Origin: Epiperipatus broadwayi
Taxonomy: Eukaryota; Onychophora; Udeonychophora; Euonychophora; Peripatidae
Assembly: GCA_028023455.1 (NCBI GenBank)
Contig: JAQFVV010006622.1
Coordinates: forward strand, 487,274-551,273
DNA length: 64,000 bases
Direction: 5' to 3'
Made by a program: the position numbers and the translations under genes. Under the pieces are notes generated by a model that ran no database searches, was not told the origin of the DNA, and saw only the letters and a list, made by a program, of their open reading frames with translations. Every line of letters begins with the position of its first letter. Positions within the stretch are counted from its first letter, which is position 1. Positions 1 to 10,589 of the stretch are shown here, piece by piece.

Positions 1-334
1 TGTGTTTCTTTTGAAATACATTTCATTTCTTTATTCATTTTTTCTTTTTTTTTATATTATTCTTACATGCATACTTTTGTTTACATTCGCACGCACTAAT
101 ATAATCTATTACAATAAACTGGAATAGATCGGAAGAGCACACGTCTGATTTTTTTTTTTTTTTTTTTTATATCTTAATAATTTTTAACTTTTACTGAAAC
201 TTGTAGTTTGTTTTTTTTTTTTTTTTTTTATAGAAAACTCCCTCTCCCTCTTTCAAAGTAATTAATTGTAACTTTCAAATTCTTTTTTCCAAAGATTTTT
301 ATAATAATTTTTATCCAAAATTATTTTATATACA
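1..334 (-). repeat. LTR copy at the window edge, interrupted by adapter
   Basis: Matches 4998-5310 over its whole length, including the T-rich tracts and the AATTTTTATCCAAAATTATT stretch near the inner end. It starts exactly at the LTR-terminal TG. The match is broken at 126-148 by an Illumina adapter sequence where the other copy reads GAAAAGAGA. Similarity is lost after about 334, where the other copy is truncated, so this LTR may extend further right. Confidence 0.6.
126..148 (+). other. Illumina TruSeq adapter contamination
   Basis: The 23 bases starting AGATCGGAAGAGCACACGTC and ending TGA match the start of the standard TruSeq read-1 adapter. The related repeat at 4998-5310 has ordinary element sequence here. 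This is an unremoved sequencing artefact, not biology. A poly-T run follows directly. Confidence 0.95.
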
Positions 335-474
335 TATGCCAATTTGGCATTAGCACATTACACCCCTCTTCGCTTTAGAGTAAAATGCGTCATTTTTGAC
401 CATTTTATCTCTTGCAATTTTAATTTGACTATAAAGATTTATTAATTCATTTTTTTTATTCTAGATACCTCCTA

Positions 475-1058
475 CACATGTGTATATGTGCAGTATAATT
501 CTACACCTACATAATATTCTAGATATCGAAGTTATTACTGGACTTGCTTACAGGGAATCTATAATAAATACATCTCTTTTGCACTCACCATAAGGTGCAG
601 CAGTACCAAGAAAAATAACTCTAAAAGGATATCTGGATAAATACATTTAAGATACCCATCATATGGTATCGGATTTACCTAATATTACAGTAGTATGCGC
701 ATGATATACCTATGCATACTTACCTACTCGTAATACACATTAGACTGACTTTATACTTTTATTACTAATCTTATAATATTATTTGTAAATCGTTATCTGA
801 ACATCTTTATTTAACACATGAGTATATGTGGAGCATAATTCTACACCTATTAATACTCTAGATATCAAGTTATTACTGGACTTGCTTATAGGAATCCATA
901 ATAAATAAACCCTTTTTGCACCCACTATAAGGTGCAGCAGTACCAAGAAAATAATCTAAAAGGATATCTGGATAAATACATTTAAGATACTCATCATAAG
1001 GTATCGTATTTACCGAATATTACAGTGTATGTGCGCGTATATACCCATGCATACTTAT
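475..1058. repeat. 340-bp-period direct duplication
   Basis: Bases 475-727 and 815-1058 are diverged copies of one roughly 245-bp sequence. Shared stretches include TATTACTGGACTTGCTTA, AAGGTGCAGCAGTACCAAGA and GGATATCTGGATAAATACAT. They lie beside the left LTR copy, inside the reverse-oriented LTR element. No reading frame is evident; this is probably untranslated or LTR sequence. Confidence 0.8.
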
Positions 1059-2129
1059 TTATTTACTAATATTTTTCTTGATTAACATGTAAATTGATCA
1101 CTTTTTCCTAAGTATTGACCATTTCAAATTCTTATTTTTCTAGAGTGCATGTAATATTAAGAGAAGTAGGCAGCAAAATATAAGGCAATTCAACACACAG
1201 ACCCCACTTTGTGCTGATTTAAACCAACTTTAATTTCTTATGGAAGTTGTGACTACAGTATGGGCAACTGTTGTGCACAACGGATCATGAAAAGGGACTT
1301 TAAGATTACCTAATGGCAGGACTATCTCTACTGCTACATCTCGACTTACTAAAACATTTATTTTATTTGGTTACTGGGCTTTCCTCCAGATTTATTAATT
1401 TTTATATGCTAGGACCTTTCTACTGAGCATCATCATCAATATTAATTATTTTTCGCACTACCCATCTGTAGAACAAAGTCACCGCAAGACAAGGCTTAAT
1501 CCAACAAAAGTCAGTCCTGGAATTTATCTCCTTGCCCAAATACTGCTAATACACCTCAATCCTAATTTAATACCTTTTCTTTTTTTTTCCTTTTTTTTTT
1601 TTTTTTAACTTTATTTAATAATGTTTTATTTCCATTAATACGCTTCATTATACACTTATTTATTTCATTTAAAAAAAAACATTTTCATTTCGTTTATCTA
1701 TTTTGATTTTACACATTTATTTTAGGAAAGTCACGCTCCGCTAGGTTCTAGACTTATGAGCTGGGATATCAATATAATCTGATAAGACATAATCTGAGGG
1801 TTTTGACATTTTAAAAACTCTAAGATTATTATATATTTACTATTATTGACTTTAATCTTTCTTAATTATTCGAACTAACTTGATACTCATTTATATTTTT
1901 TAAATTTTAGCAAACATTGTCCATTTTTCCGAGTCCATGGTCGATAATAATTGGTCAAGCCTGCAAATCCGTCAGATTACATATTTTTAATTTTTGTTCT
2001 GGCGGTTCTCTATCATATTTTTTTTCCGCATATAGCCACTCGTGCTGGGGATTGAGAATCACCCTGGGCCTTTCCTTAACTCTGAAGTATGCGAGATGTC
2101 AGGATCGCTGTCTGTTCTTCTAAAGATTT
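1059..2129. other. Non-coding interior of the reverse LTR element
   Basis: AT-rich, with long pyrimidine runs (1578-1607) that read as polypurine on the minus strand. I see no credible coding sequence on either strand. It lies downstream of the gag remnant in the element's own orientation, where pol would be expected. Confidence 0.4.
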
Positions 2130-2189
2130 TTGTTCTCTCGGACTATTAGAATAGCTGTCTCCTCCGGGACTCCCGAATTCCACCTACGC

Positions 2190-3370
2190 CTATACTCCTA
2201 CGGCGCTAACAGCCGGCTCTCTAAATTGGGGTTTGAATCCCCTATCTCTCGTGTCACCCGTTGGTCTAGCCCTGTCGAAAGCGCTCAACAATTCCGCTAT
2301 TTGTTCCACTGCTTTCCTTTCAGTCCCTATGAGCATTTGCTCGACATTATGAGGAAAACTATGGCGGACCATCCTGACAATTTGTTGTTCAGATAGAGGG
2401 TCTGCTGTTAACGAGCGTAATTTTGCCACTTGCCTTCTAAAAAGAAACAAACGGTTCCCCAGGTCGCCATTTATCTTACGAGATCTGGTAACGAAGATTT
2501 TCCTGATAATCTTCACTCCAATAACTCGCTAAAATAGCAATTTTAGATTCAAAAAGTGACGGGTTTTTTATATAACGAGTCCCACCAAGCTTGAGAACTC
2601 CCTTGTAAATGGCTACAAGCTATTGCGATCATAGCCTCCTCACTTAATCTGATTTATAGCGAAATAGGCACTCCAAACTATTTAAATGCTCTATAGGAGC
2701 TTCACCTTGATGGCCAGAAAATATTCGTATTTTCAAAAACTGGTTCACGATTGCCGGGTTGTTCATAATGTGCGCGTTTGCACTCTGAGTGGTCACACTG
2801 TTTTATTTCCGCTAGCTAACCATTTTTTTGATTTACTTTCCGAGCTAAATCCATCATTCCTGACTTTTATCTCCTCAATTACTTTTCTCTCTTCTGTCTT
2901 ATTTTTTTCAATTACTTCGTAAGCGTGTCTCTATTTGATTTTCTACTTGAGTTTTAATCTCTTGTATTTCTTCCCTAATTTCTTCTTTTATTTTATTCTG
3001 GCCCATTTCGATCTGGTCCTTTAACTTTTCATGCATTTCAGCTTGTCCTTCCAATTCTACTCTTTCATTTCATTATTTTGGTCTTTAAGCTCTTCAGCTA
3101 TTTTTTTATATTCTTCTGCTGTTTCTTTTTGTTTTTGAAACATGCTGTTTAGTAAAGCTATGATTTCTCTTTCTCTTCTTTTGCTCAACCTTTTTTTCTT
3201 CCTTTTTGTTTTCACTTGACGCATTCTCTCATTTCTTCCGCTTGAATTTCTATTTTTTCTTCACTGGGGACCTTTTCTATTTCACTAGTTTCGGCTTTAT
3301 TTTGTTCCTCGCTGGGAACATTGTCTGTTTTTTTACCTTGAGTTTCCATTTTAGGTTTATTTCTTGTCAT
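2190..3370 (-). pseudogene. Decayed retrotransposon Gag
   Basis: Read on the minus strand from an ATG at 3370. The first block is acidic and lysine-rich (begins MTRNKPKMETQGKK, later VPSEE repeated) and stops after about 52 codons. After frameshifts a coiled-coil-like block follows (about 3190-2930; includes IIALLNSMFQKQKETAEEYK and KIKEEIREEIQEIKTQVE), typical of the N-terminal part of many invertebrate Ty3/Gypsy Gags. Next comes a capsid-like block: VNQFLKIRIFSGHQGEAPIE, then AMIAIACSHLQGSSQAWWDS with the common AWW motif, then YWSEDYQENLRYQI. It ends at 2516-2190 with a frame containing QQIVRMVRHSFPHNVEQMLI and IAELLSAFD, matching the C-terminal capsid style. There is no CCHC zinc knuckle. 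Several frameshifts and stops break it, some in homopolymers where assembly error is possible. Confidence 0.65.
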
Positions 3371-4997
3371 CTTTATAATTTTAAACTTTACTTTTTTTTA
3401 TATTATTTTTGATACCGTATTTTCTTTTAATAAGTTTACTAATTACTATTTTATTTATTTCTTTCTAAACTAGAAATACACGCTTACTCGCTCTCTTTTG
3501 TCCGCTTATCCTACCTGATCTTAATGCTTTAACTCCACTTCAAACACCCAACTGTCATTTATTTAAATAGAATCTTAAATAGCACAAAATCTCTTTTCAT
3601 TTAAAGAAGTAAGAAAAAAAAATTCGGTCAATTTTTTTTATTTTTAATTTAATACATTTTTACCTACGTAATTTAGATTTCTTTAAGGTTTTTATTTTTA
3701 AACAAGAAACACAAACATTTATTTACTGTTATTTCTTAGGTTCAGCCCCAAACGTTGGGTAAAGCCATTTATGTACCGGGTCGAACCGCTGAAACCACCT
3801 ACTTATACGTATATATAAGTTTTAGGCCGTTTCAAACTCCTTCATAAATACATTTATAATATTAGAAAGGTTAGGTGAACAAACCGCACGTTCGAGCAAA
3901 ATGGGAGATCCTTATTAATAGCTTTAACTATCAACAATGGCCCATCTCGGCTGCTAGATTCAAACCTCTACCATCCAAATACTTTATTTGTTTCGGGTAA
4001 ACCTCAAGCGCCTAGCTAGTCTGAAGACTAACATATTCGGTAGTAGGCTTATAATCCAGCGTCTAAACAATTTCTTTAACTAGCCTAGTCTAATTTTAAT
4101 CAATGATATTTATTGCTAATAAGATATTGATAAAAGAATTGACCTATAGATCAAGTTTAAATTTAAAAATAATTTATTTCAATCAACATCAATTAAGTTT
4201 AAATATAATTTACTTAACCAACATCAACGCATTCTAAACATTTTATAAATCCAAATTTCACACACGCACATTTTAAATTTACATATGATAGGATATTTCA
4301 TGAACAAAACAACATAATCTTTAGACATTTAAATTAACTCCTCATTCGTAAAAAATAATAATAAAGCATTAATGACATTTGAGACTCTCGCACACACATC
4401 AATAGTTCCTTTTATGTATGATAGAGTTCATATAATGTTAATCTTCAATATTTACGGATTACAGTGGCGACTACTACTGGTAAATAATAATAATAAAACA
4501 GATACCTAGGATTTTTTTTTTGTCGGTACTACTTCTGCTGGTTCTAATGGATTGTATCTAATCGGTTAGATTTTGTTTATGGAAGAGAATTTATGGTAAT
4601 CCATTGGTTTCTTCTTGGAGACAGCTGCACGCTTTGATTGGAGGGTTTCTGAGTTGTTATCCAGACATTATTTCTTAGGCAGGTTTTAATGGTCTTATTG
4701 GACTAACAAGGCTGGAGCTCAAGCTTATATTTCCAAAAGCTTTTCAGCACTGCATTTCTGTAAACTGACACAGTAAAACTAGACTGAATTTCAAACTCAA
4801 CTGAATGTCTGATAAACAAAAAAAGTCTATTTATACCTGCGACGTGTTTTTTGTTTTAATATCCTCCAGCAATACGTGTTGTCTAAATTCCTTTAGATTA
4901 ATTATTATGACAACGTGTTTTTCGATTGAATATTTTATTAGTAGTAGGCCATTTTAAAATGTGTTGTTTTCATATCTTTTAATTAGCAGTCCACCAC
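3371..4997 (-). other. Leader region of the reverse LTR element
   Basis: About 1.6 kb between the gag start and the right LTR. Slightly less AT-rich islands occur at 3735-4080 (for example CAGCCCCAAACGTTGGGTAA). No convincing reading frame on either strand; consistent with a long 5' untranslated leader of the element. Confidence 0.4.
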
Positions 4998-5310
4998 TGT
5001 GTTTTTTGAAATACATTTCATTTCTTTATTCATTTTTCTTTTTTTTATATTATTCTTACATGCATACTTTTTGTTTACATTCTAACTCACCAATATAATC
5101 TATTACAATAAACTGGAATGAAAAGAGATTTTTTATTTTTTTTTTTTATATCTTAATAATTTTTAACTTTTTACGAAACTCTTAGGTTTGTTTTTTTTTT
5201 TTTTTATAGGAAAACTCCTCTCCCCTCTTTAAAGTAATTAATTGTAACTTTCCAAATTCTTTTTTCCAGAAGATTTTGATAATAATTTTTATCCAAAATT
5301 ATTTTATACA
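4998..5310 (-). repeat. Second LTR copy, truncated
   Basis: Direct repeat of 1-334 without the adapter. Similarity to the left copy stops at about 5310, where the 3' end of a non-LTR retrotransposon begins. In the element's orientation this is the 5' LTR, truncated at its outer end. Confidence 0.6.
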
Positions 5311-5967
5311 TCTTTATTGATACTTCAAAAAAAGTTACAATAGTTTTACAAATTTGATTGCGTCATGTTACAAGTGCAATCATGGGTTAACTTTGAATAT
5401 TAGTATAGTTCTATATTTGTGAATTCTCTTGTAGTTTCATAGTTCCTTATAAGTTTTTTCTTGGAAGATGGCTTGATGAATGCACAAGATAAATGTTTAC
5501 GGTTATGGATCGGTAAATGTATGTTGGTTAATTGGGATAGTGTATTGTGATTATAGATTGGAGGGTTGTTTTATGAGTGACCATGTTGCAGCTACAATAT
5601 CTGGAGGAGTAATTTTAAAATCTTGTATCTTTAATTGTTGCAATTTGTTTGTAAAGGTAGCCAGATGTCTTCTTGTGTTATTTCCGAATATGAAGGTGCA
5701 ACGAGTGCACCAGTAAGCATATAATAGAAATGTAATTGCCCATACTGTGGGAGTAGAAGCGTTCTTATATGACTGCATGATATTTATTATTGAGATGTTT
5801 TTGTGTTGATAGATATCTATCAAGACTTTACATGTGTTTGATAGAGCTGGGCAAGTATAAAATATGTGTTGTTGTGTTTCCTCTGCTGTATGACAAAGAT
5901 TGTAGAATGGATTAATACTGGTGTAAAGACATCTGTAGCAAAGAAAATATATCGAGACGTGGCACAT
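5311..5967 (-). pseudogene. Non-LTR retrotransposon 3' end (zf-RVT-like C-terminus)
   Basis: A minus-strand frame of 138 codons from 5967 to 5551, followed by about 240 bp of untranslated DNA ending with AATAAAG near 5311. The protein contains CHTAEETQQHIFYTCPALSN, the Cys/His-rich block (C...H...C) found at the C-terminus of many LINE ORF2 proteins. After it come a hydrophobic stretch and WCTRCTFIFGN, resembling the usual W-x-x-R-x-x-IF tail. RT and endonuclease are missing, so this is a 5'-truncated copy, abutting the Gypsy remnant at about 5968. The exact LINE clade is not clear. Confidence 0.6.
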
Positions 5968-5974
5968 CCCCTTC

Positions 5975-7876
5975 CTCCAAAAAGGCTAAATCAGTAGCAG
6001 AAGCACCAAGACCCACAAACGTGAAGCAACTACAAGCTTTCCTAGGCTTGGTGAATTTTTTTGAAACTTTTTTAAAAGAAAAAGCCCATGTGGCCACTCC
6101 TTTATATAATCTACTGAGGAAAAACCAGATATGGAAATGGGACGAGCAAGAAGAAACAGCATTTATTTGTAGTAAAGCACTGCTTACTTCAGAGAAATTA
6201 TTAGTACATTTATAACAGTGATCTGGAAATTATGTTGACCACCGATGCATCTGAATTTGGGATCGGGGCAGTACTAAGTCACCCAGCCCAGTCAGAAGAG
6301 CGACCCATAGCCTATGCTTCACACACATTATCCAAGGCAGAAAAAAACTAAAGGCAATTGGACAAGGAAGTGCTTGCAATTTTGTTCAGAGTGAAAAAAT
6401 TTCACCAGTATCTGTATGGGAGGAGATTTTTTATTATAACCGATCACAAACTACTGCTGGGAATATTCGGAAATAAACATACACCTGATCATTTAAGCAC
6501 CCAAATGTTACATTGGTTTAACATTCTCATGGGCTATGATTACAGTCTAGAATACAAAAAGGGAAAACAAATTGGGCATGCAGATGTGTTATCACACATG
6601 CCCGATCTTGATGAAGCACCAGTATTAGAAAGAGAAATAAATTATATAGATGTACTTCAAAAGCAAAACCTAAATAGCAAAATTGTAGCTCGATGGACAG
6701 ACGAAGACGATGTCTATCAGTGGATAATAAATAAGATCACAGGAGGATGGCCAAACAAACATCCAAGTTTTTTCCACAAACAATTATGAAACACCCATGA
6801 ACAGCTTTCTGTATGTAAAAGATGCATTTTGAGGAGCGACCAAGTGCTGATACCTGTGGTGGGGAGACAACAAATATTAAACTTGCTTCATGAGGGATAT
6901 TCGGGCATTGTGAGGGCAAAAGCCCTAGCCCTTAGCATCATATGGTAGCCCAACATCAATTGTAGATATAGAAAGATATATAAAGAAATGTGAGAACTGC
7001 CAACAGTGCACTAAAGCATCCCCATTGAATCATGGCCAAAAGCAGACAACCCATGGCAACTAATCCATATAGACCCCTGTGGTCCATTTGAAGGCCATTT
7101 ATTTCTAGTTGTAGTCAACTTGTATTCAGGGTGGGTTGAGTATAAAATAGTAAAAAATACCAGCACAGAGGTAACAGTTAGCACTCTGTAGGAGATTTTT
7201 GCTCATCATGGATTTCCAGAAACTTTAGTCTCAGATAATGGAACAAGTTTCACATTGGAAAAGTTCACAGAGGCAATGCAAGATTGGGAAATAAAATATG
7301 TACTCACACCCCCATACCACCCCCAATCAAATGAACTGTCTGAAAGAGCAGTGCAAAGCCTCAAGTCAGCTTTAAAAAAAATGGGCAAAATGAAAATTGA
7401 CAAAGCTATATTGACTGCTCTTCTCCACCAGCATCCTACCCCAGTGGCCAAATCTGGAAAATCACTGGCAGAAATATATTTAGGCAGAAAACTGTGAATG
7501 AAACTAGCAAAAATAGTGCCAACAAAACAATGACACAAACAACAGAGTTGTTTGTATAAATTCCAGCTGCAAGAGAGTATGGGTAAAGAACACGCTAAAA
7601 AATCGATGGTTTCTAGGGGAAGTTATTCGCCAGCTGTCAAAGCAAGTCATGACAGTTCGCATGGGCGATGGCAAAATATTAAAAAAACATGTGAACCAGA
7701 TACGGAGAAATGAAAGTGACAACTGGATTACAAATCTCAGCACAACAGAAACCGATGAGACTCTAAAAAATGATAATAAACCGGAAATTTGCGCCACTCA
7801 AGAAACTGATTTTCAATTAAACATTTTGCCTATAGAGAAGTCACCACTACAAATGAAAAATAATTCATGGCAATGA
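5975..7876 (+). pseudogene. pol: Gypsy Pol: RT end, RNase H, integrase
   Basis: Starts in the RT connection region (APRPTNVKQLQAFLGLVN, 6003-6056). After a frameshift near 6210 the RNase H domain follows: TTDASEFGIGAVLS (first catalytic Asp), a stop at about 6350 just before QLDKEVLAIL (catalytic Glu), ITDHKLLLGIFG and HADVLSHMPD at its end. Integrase occupies about 6790-7740. The zinc-binding part has LLHEGYSG and CENCQQC. The core has HIDPCGPF, LVSDNGTSF and PPYHPQSNELSERAVQSLKS, giving the D, D and E residues. Then come EIYLGRKL and a C-terminal block with RWFLGEVIRQLS and HVNQIRRNE. At least four stops or frameshifts break the frame. The domains would have copied and integrated the element; nothing here is functional. 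Confidence 0.9.
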
Positions 7877-7957
7877 CTAAAAAGGAAAATACCCCCCCCC
7901 CCCCAAATATTTAAATGATTATATTTTAAGTTCGAAGACTAACAAATAATCTTCGAA

Positions 7958-7971
7958 TTTGGGGGAAGTAT
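7958..7971 (+). promoter_or_regulatory. Polypurine tract of the Gypsy element
   Basis: TTTGGGGGAAGTAT lies immediately before the LTR start at 7972. This is the expected plus-strand priming site for reverse transcription. Confidence 0.7.
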
Positions 7972-8724
7972 TGTTATGTATGTGTATAATTAAAATACAC
8001 ATACACACAAAATAATAATAGTAAATGTTGTAAATAGGAATTTAATATTTAAATGTATGTACGTGTATAATTTATCGCACATACATACGTAAGTTATATA
8101 TACGTGAAGATAAAAATACTTTGTTAATTTAAAATAATATTATACCTTAATAGCTGAGTTGTTTTTTAAAACAGCAAGTAAGCAAATCCTTTTAGATAGG
8201 AAGATTAATTAATGAAGGAACTTTGCAGATAAACAAGATAATTAATTAAAAAGCAGTCCAGCTGCAAAGGGTAATCAATCAAAGTAAAACTTTAGCCAAA
8301 ATGTAAACTGGGAGGGATTGATCCGACCAGGGCGGACAAGATTTGACCAATCAAATCCAAAAAATCAGGACTGGAAAAGTGAATGAAAGACTAAAGCCTT
8401 TTGACACTTTAAACTGGGACTCTACCGATGCAGATGAACTGGGAAAGGCGCTGAACGTCGCTTATTTAGCATGGTAGCCCCAGAGCAGACAGCTGGTCTA
8501 CGAACATCCAAGAGTCAGCATAGGGACTACAAAGTAGGTCACATAGATCTTCATTATTATTTTGGTATACCTTCGGGTTTGTTAATATAAATATATTATG
8601 ATTGTTTTAATGTATTAGTGTAAATCTTTGTGATTATAATTATTGTATACATATATAGGCAGGACAAGATTATCTTACTGCACAGATTGTTCACCAGCGA
8701 GTATTATAACTGGAGGATATAACA
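7972..8724 (+). repeat. 3' LTR of the Gypsy element (753 bp)
   Basis: Begins TGTTAT and ends ATAACA, a 6-bp inverted terminus, directly after the polypurine tract. The first 130 bases contain two imperfect palindromes of ATGTATGTGTATAA type (7976-8007 and 8055-8091), probably forming stem-loops in the RNA. No matching 5' LTR is in the window, so boundaries rest on the terminal motifs only. Confidence 0.75.
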
Positions 8725-9143
8725 CATGTATTATTATCAAAAATGTTATTAAAACATTTTAAAAACTATTCCTTGTATATACTTTTCCAAATTTATTACG
8801 ATTTCAGCTGTCATTTAAAAAAATCCTCTTGATTTTCTATTTTTAAACTACTTATTAATCTGTACCATGTCCCTTTTTCGTCTTAAACTCTTAAACCTCA
8901 AAATTTTATTTATGAAGATACAAGAAGGGTAGGTTGTAAAAAATGTTGAAGTTATACAGAAGACATAGAAAAGAAAATAATATTAATTGCTGAATTCAAA
9001 AGAAGAGAATGTGAAAATATGAAGTTGAAAAAGTGTTGAATGAATTTGTATTAATTTACCACATTTTCATCTTACTTTTTTTTATTTTTTATGAAGCTAT
9101 CCCACATAGCATTCATTTCCTCTTATCCCTTAGCTTTTTAACA
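8725..9143. other. AT-rich spacer, nothing recognised
   Basis: No credible reading frame, repeat partner or RNA gene was seen between the Gypsy LTR and the next LINE tail. Confidence 0.4.
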
Positions 9144-9634
9144 ACTGATGTGATGTGATGTGATGTATTATGGCTTCTCCTTAAACGAAGTCAAGAATAT
9201 CTCAGCAATTATGTCCAGATAAACCTGTTAGCCACTTTCTTTTACATTCCCCACTCTAAATTTACCCATAATCTGCTCTATCCCATTGCCACAACATAAT
9301 TTTTGTCAACTCTATAACATTTATATCTAAATCCCCCTTATCTTTTCCCAAACCCAGCATAAAACCAATAATTCACTTTCTGTATAATCACTCTTTTCAT
9401 ATTTATTTTTCCACAACTTCATTATATGTACCCTTTCTTTTTTCAAACATTTACATTCAATTAACAAATGCCTAATATTTTCAATTCCTTCCTTACATAA
9501 TTTACAAAATAAATCACCCATATTTTTCCATTTACATGTATATTCTTTTGTAGATAAAGATCCCGTTCGAGCCTTAAACAATAAACTACTTTCCTTACTA
9601 TTATCATATATTAACTCACACCTAATATTCATCT
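9144..9634 (-). pseudogene. LINE-A 3' fragment with CACAT-type tail
   Basis: A minus-strand frame from 9632 to 9327 includes IRCELIYDNSKESSLLFKAR, then CKWKNMGDLFCKLCKEGIEN and IRHLLIECKCLKKERV, a Cys/His-type LINE C-terminus. It ends in ELLVLCWVWEK, and a 3' untranslated region follows. That region ends in four to five copies of TGATG (9149-9167; ACATC/CACAT on the element strand). The same C-terminus and tail recur at 15968-16262, 17340-17850 and 56441-56545. The copy is 5'-truncated. Confidence 0.75.
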
Positions 9635-9992
9635 AACGGTTGAAAATTGTAATAATGGTGGATAGTGAGTAATAAAATTCTCAAATTTATTTATTTACCA
9701 TGTCATTTGATTAATATACAATTCAAATCATAGATAACTAAAAAAAAAATGGCAATTGAAAATATAAGAAATGCATTAAGAAGTAAATTCCAATGATCAT
9801 TCATGTTATTTTTTATAATTTGTAAACCAAAGTATGTTATTATAGAAAATTAAATATATATATATATAAATTATTTTATAGCACCCTAAACTTATGGTCA
9901 ATATCAATCTTTTGGTTAAAAAGAAAGGAGTTAAAGAAAATGAATTTTAAAAAAATTAGCTCATATAAATATAATATATACGTATAAATAAT

Positions 9993-10215
9993 ATATCACA
10001 TGATCAACATCTCATACTAGCACATAATTGTTGTAAACAAAGGCAAAACTCTCCATATAGTAGTGCCACCCTGTGCTAACCAGAGTCATCAATAGATGCC
10101 AGAAGACACTAGATAGGGATTTTATGCACAAGCCTTCTGGCATCTATTGATTACTCTGGTTAGCACATGGTGGCACTACTGTATGGAGAGTTTTGCCTTT
10201 GTTTATAAATAATAT
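9993..10215. mobile_element. Foldback MITE M1, copy 1
   Basis: Almost the whole segment is an imperfect inverted repeat: GGCAAAACTCTCCATATAGT near 10044 pairs with its complement ending near 10200. The arms share AGTGCCACC and ACCAGAGT-ATCAAT-GATGCC. The loop contains ACTAGATAGGGATTTTATGC. No coding capacity. Related copies lie at 36684-36960 and 43570-43985. Confidence 0.85.
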
Positions 10216-10424
10216 ATATATAACACTAAACATACTTAATGTTATCGGAATTAAAACCAGGAACAATTTGAGCTGTAGATTTGGTTCAAATAGAGATAGC
10301 AAATAAATGTAGAACATATGATTTTTGGAAGTAGGATTCTAAATAAGAAATAGGATAAATTAAATGCATAAAATCTACTATCTGTAGAAACTTCTGATTT
10401 GGTTTAAGAAGTGATTGTTCTATA

Positions 10425-10516
10425 TCCTTTATACTATTTTTTTTTTCTGTATATGTCAAAGCGTTGACCAGGAAGCGAATCTCTAGGCAACCAACGCTTG
10501 ACTCCTTTATACTATT
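10425..10516 (-). mobile_element. tRNA-derived SINE (family S1), internally deleted
   Basis: On the minus strand it starts GTCAAGCGTTGG and ends CAACGCTTTGACATA, followed by an A-rich tail. A perfect 14-bp target-site duplication (TCCTTTATACTATT at 10425-10438 and 10503-10516) flanks body plus tail. The anticodon-arm and box B portions are partly deleted. The duplication and A-tail show LINE-type retroposition. Confidence 0.85.
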
Positions 10517-10589
10517 ACGATTATATTTTCTAGCATGAACATCGTTTGATTTTCCAGCACATATATGATAATAGATTGGTGAAACTTTC

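Larger units (their letters stand above)
1..5310 (-). mobile_element. LTR retroelement, reverse orientation, gag without recognisable pol
   Basis: Bases 1 to about 334 recur at 4998-5310 as a direct repeat with small indels. The repeat begins TGTGTT, so on the minus strand it ends AACACA, as LTRs do. Just inside the right-hand copy, minus-strand sequence runs GTGGTGGACTGC, which could be a primer-binding site if a tRNA ends in CAGTCCACCA (inference). The interior holds a decayed gag on the minus strand (about 3370 to 2190). I see no protease, RT, RNase H or integrase between that gag and the other LTR. It may be a non-autonomous gag-only element, or its pol may be deleted. The right LTR is cut by a LINE fragment at about 5311, so full LTR length is unknown. 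Pyrimidine-rich DNA at 1578-1607 would be a polypurine tract on the coding strand. Confidence 0.6.
5968..8724 (+). mobile_element. Ty3/Gypsy retrotransposon, 5'-truncated, with 3' LTR
   Basis: Contains the end of RT, RNase H and integrase in that order (Gypsy order), then a polypurine tract and one LTR. The 5' LTR, gag, protease and most of RT are absent; the left edge abuts a LINE fragment at about 5968. Frameshifts and stops throughout show that the copy is dead. Confidence 0.9.

Noticed and set aside
2130-2396. Plus-strand open frame of 88 codons
   Set aside because: It lies antisense to the Gag remnant, which explains the sequence on the minus strand.
1-5310. Endogenous retrovirus
   Set aside because: No env, pol or other retroviral domain seen; only a Gypsy-style Gag remnant and LTR-like repeats.
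5480-5716. Plus-strand open frame of 78 codons
   Set aside because: Antisense shadow of the LINE C-terminus.
7206-7538. Minus-strand open frame over Gypsy integrase
   Set aside because: The integrase motifs are on the plus strand; this is the opposite-strand shadow.
9149-9167. CRISPR-like short repeats
   Set aside because: Contiguous pentamers without spacers at the end of a LINE; a simple tail repeat.
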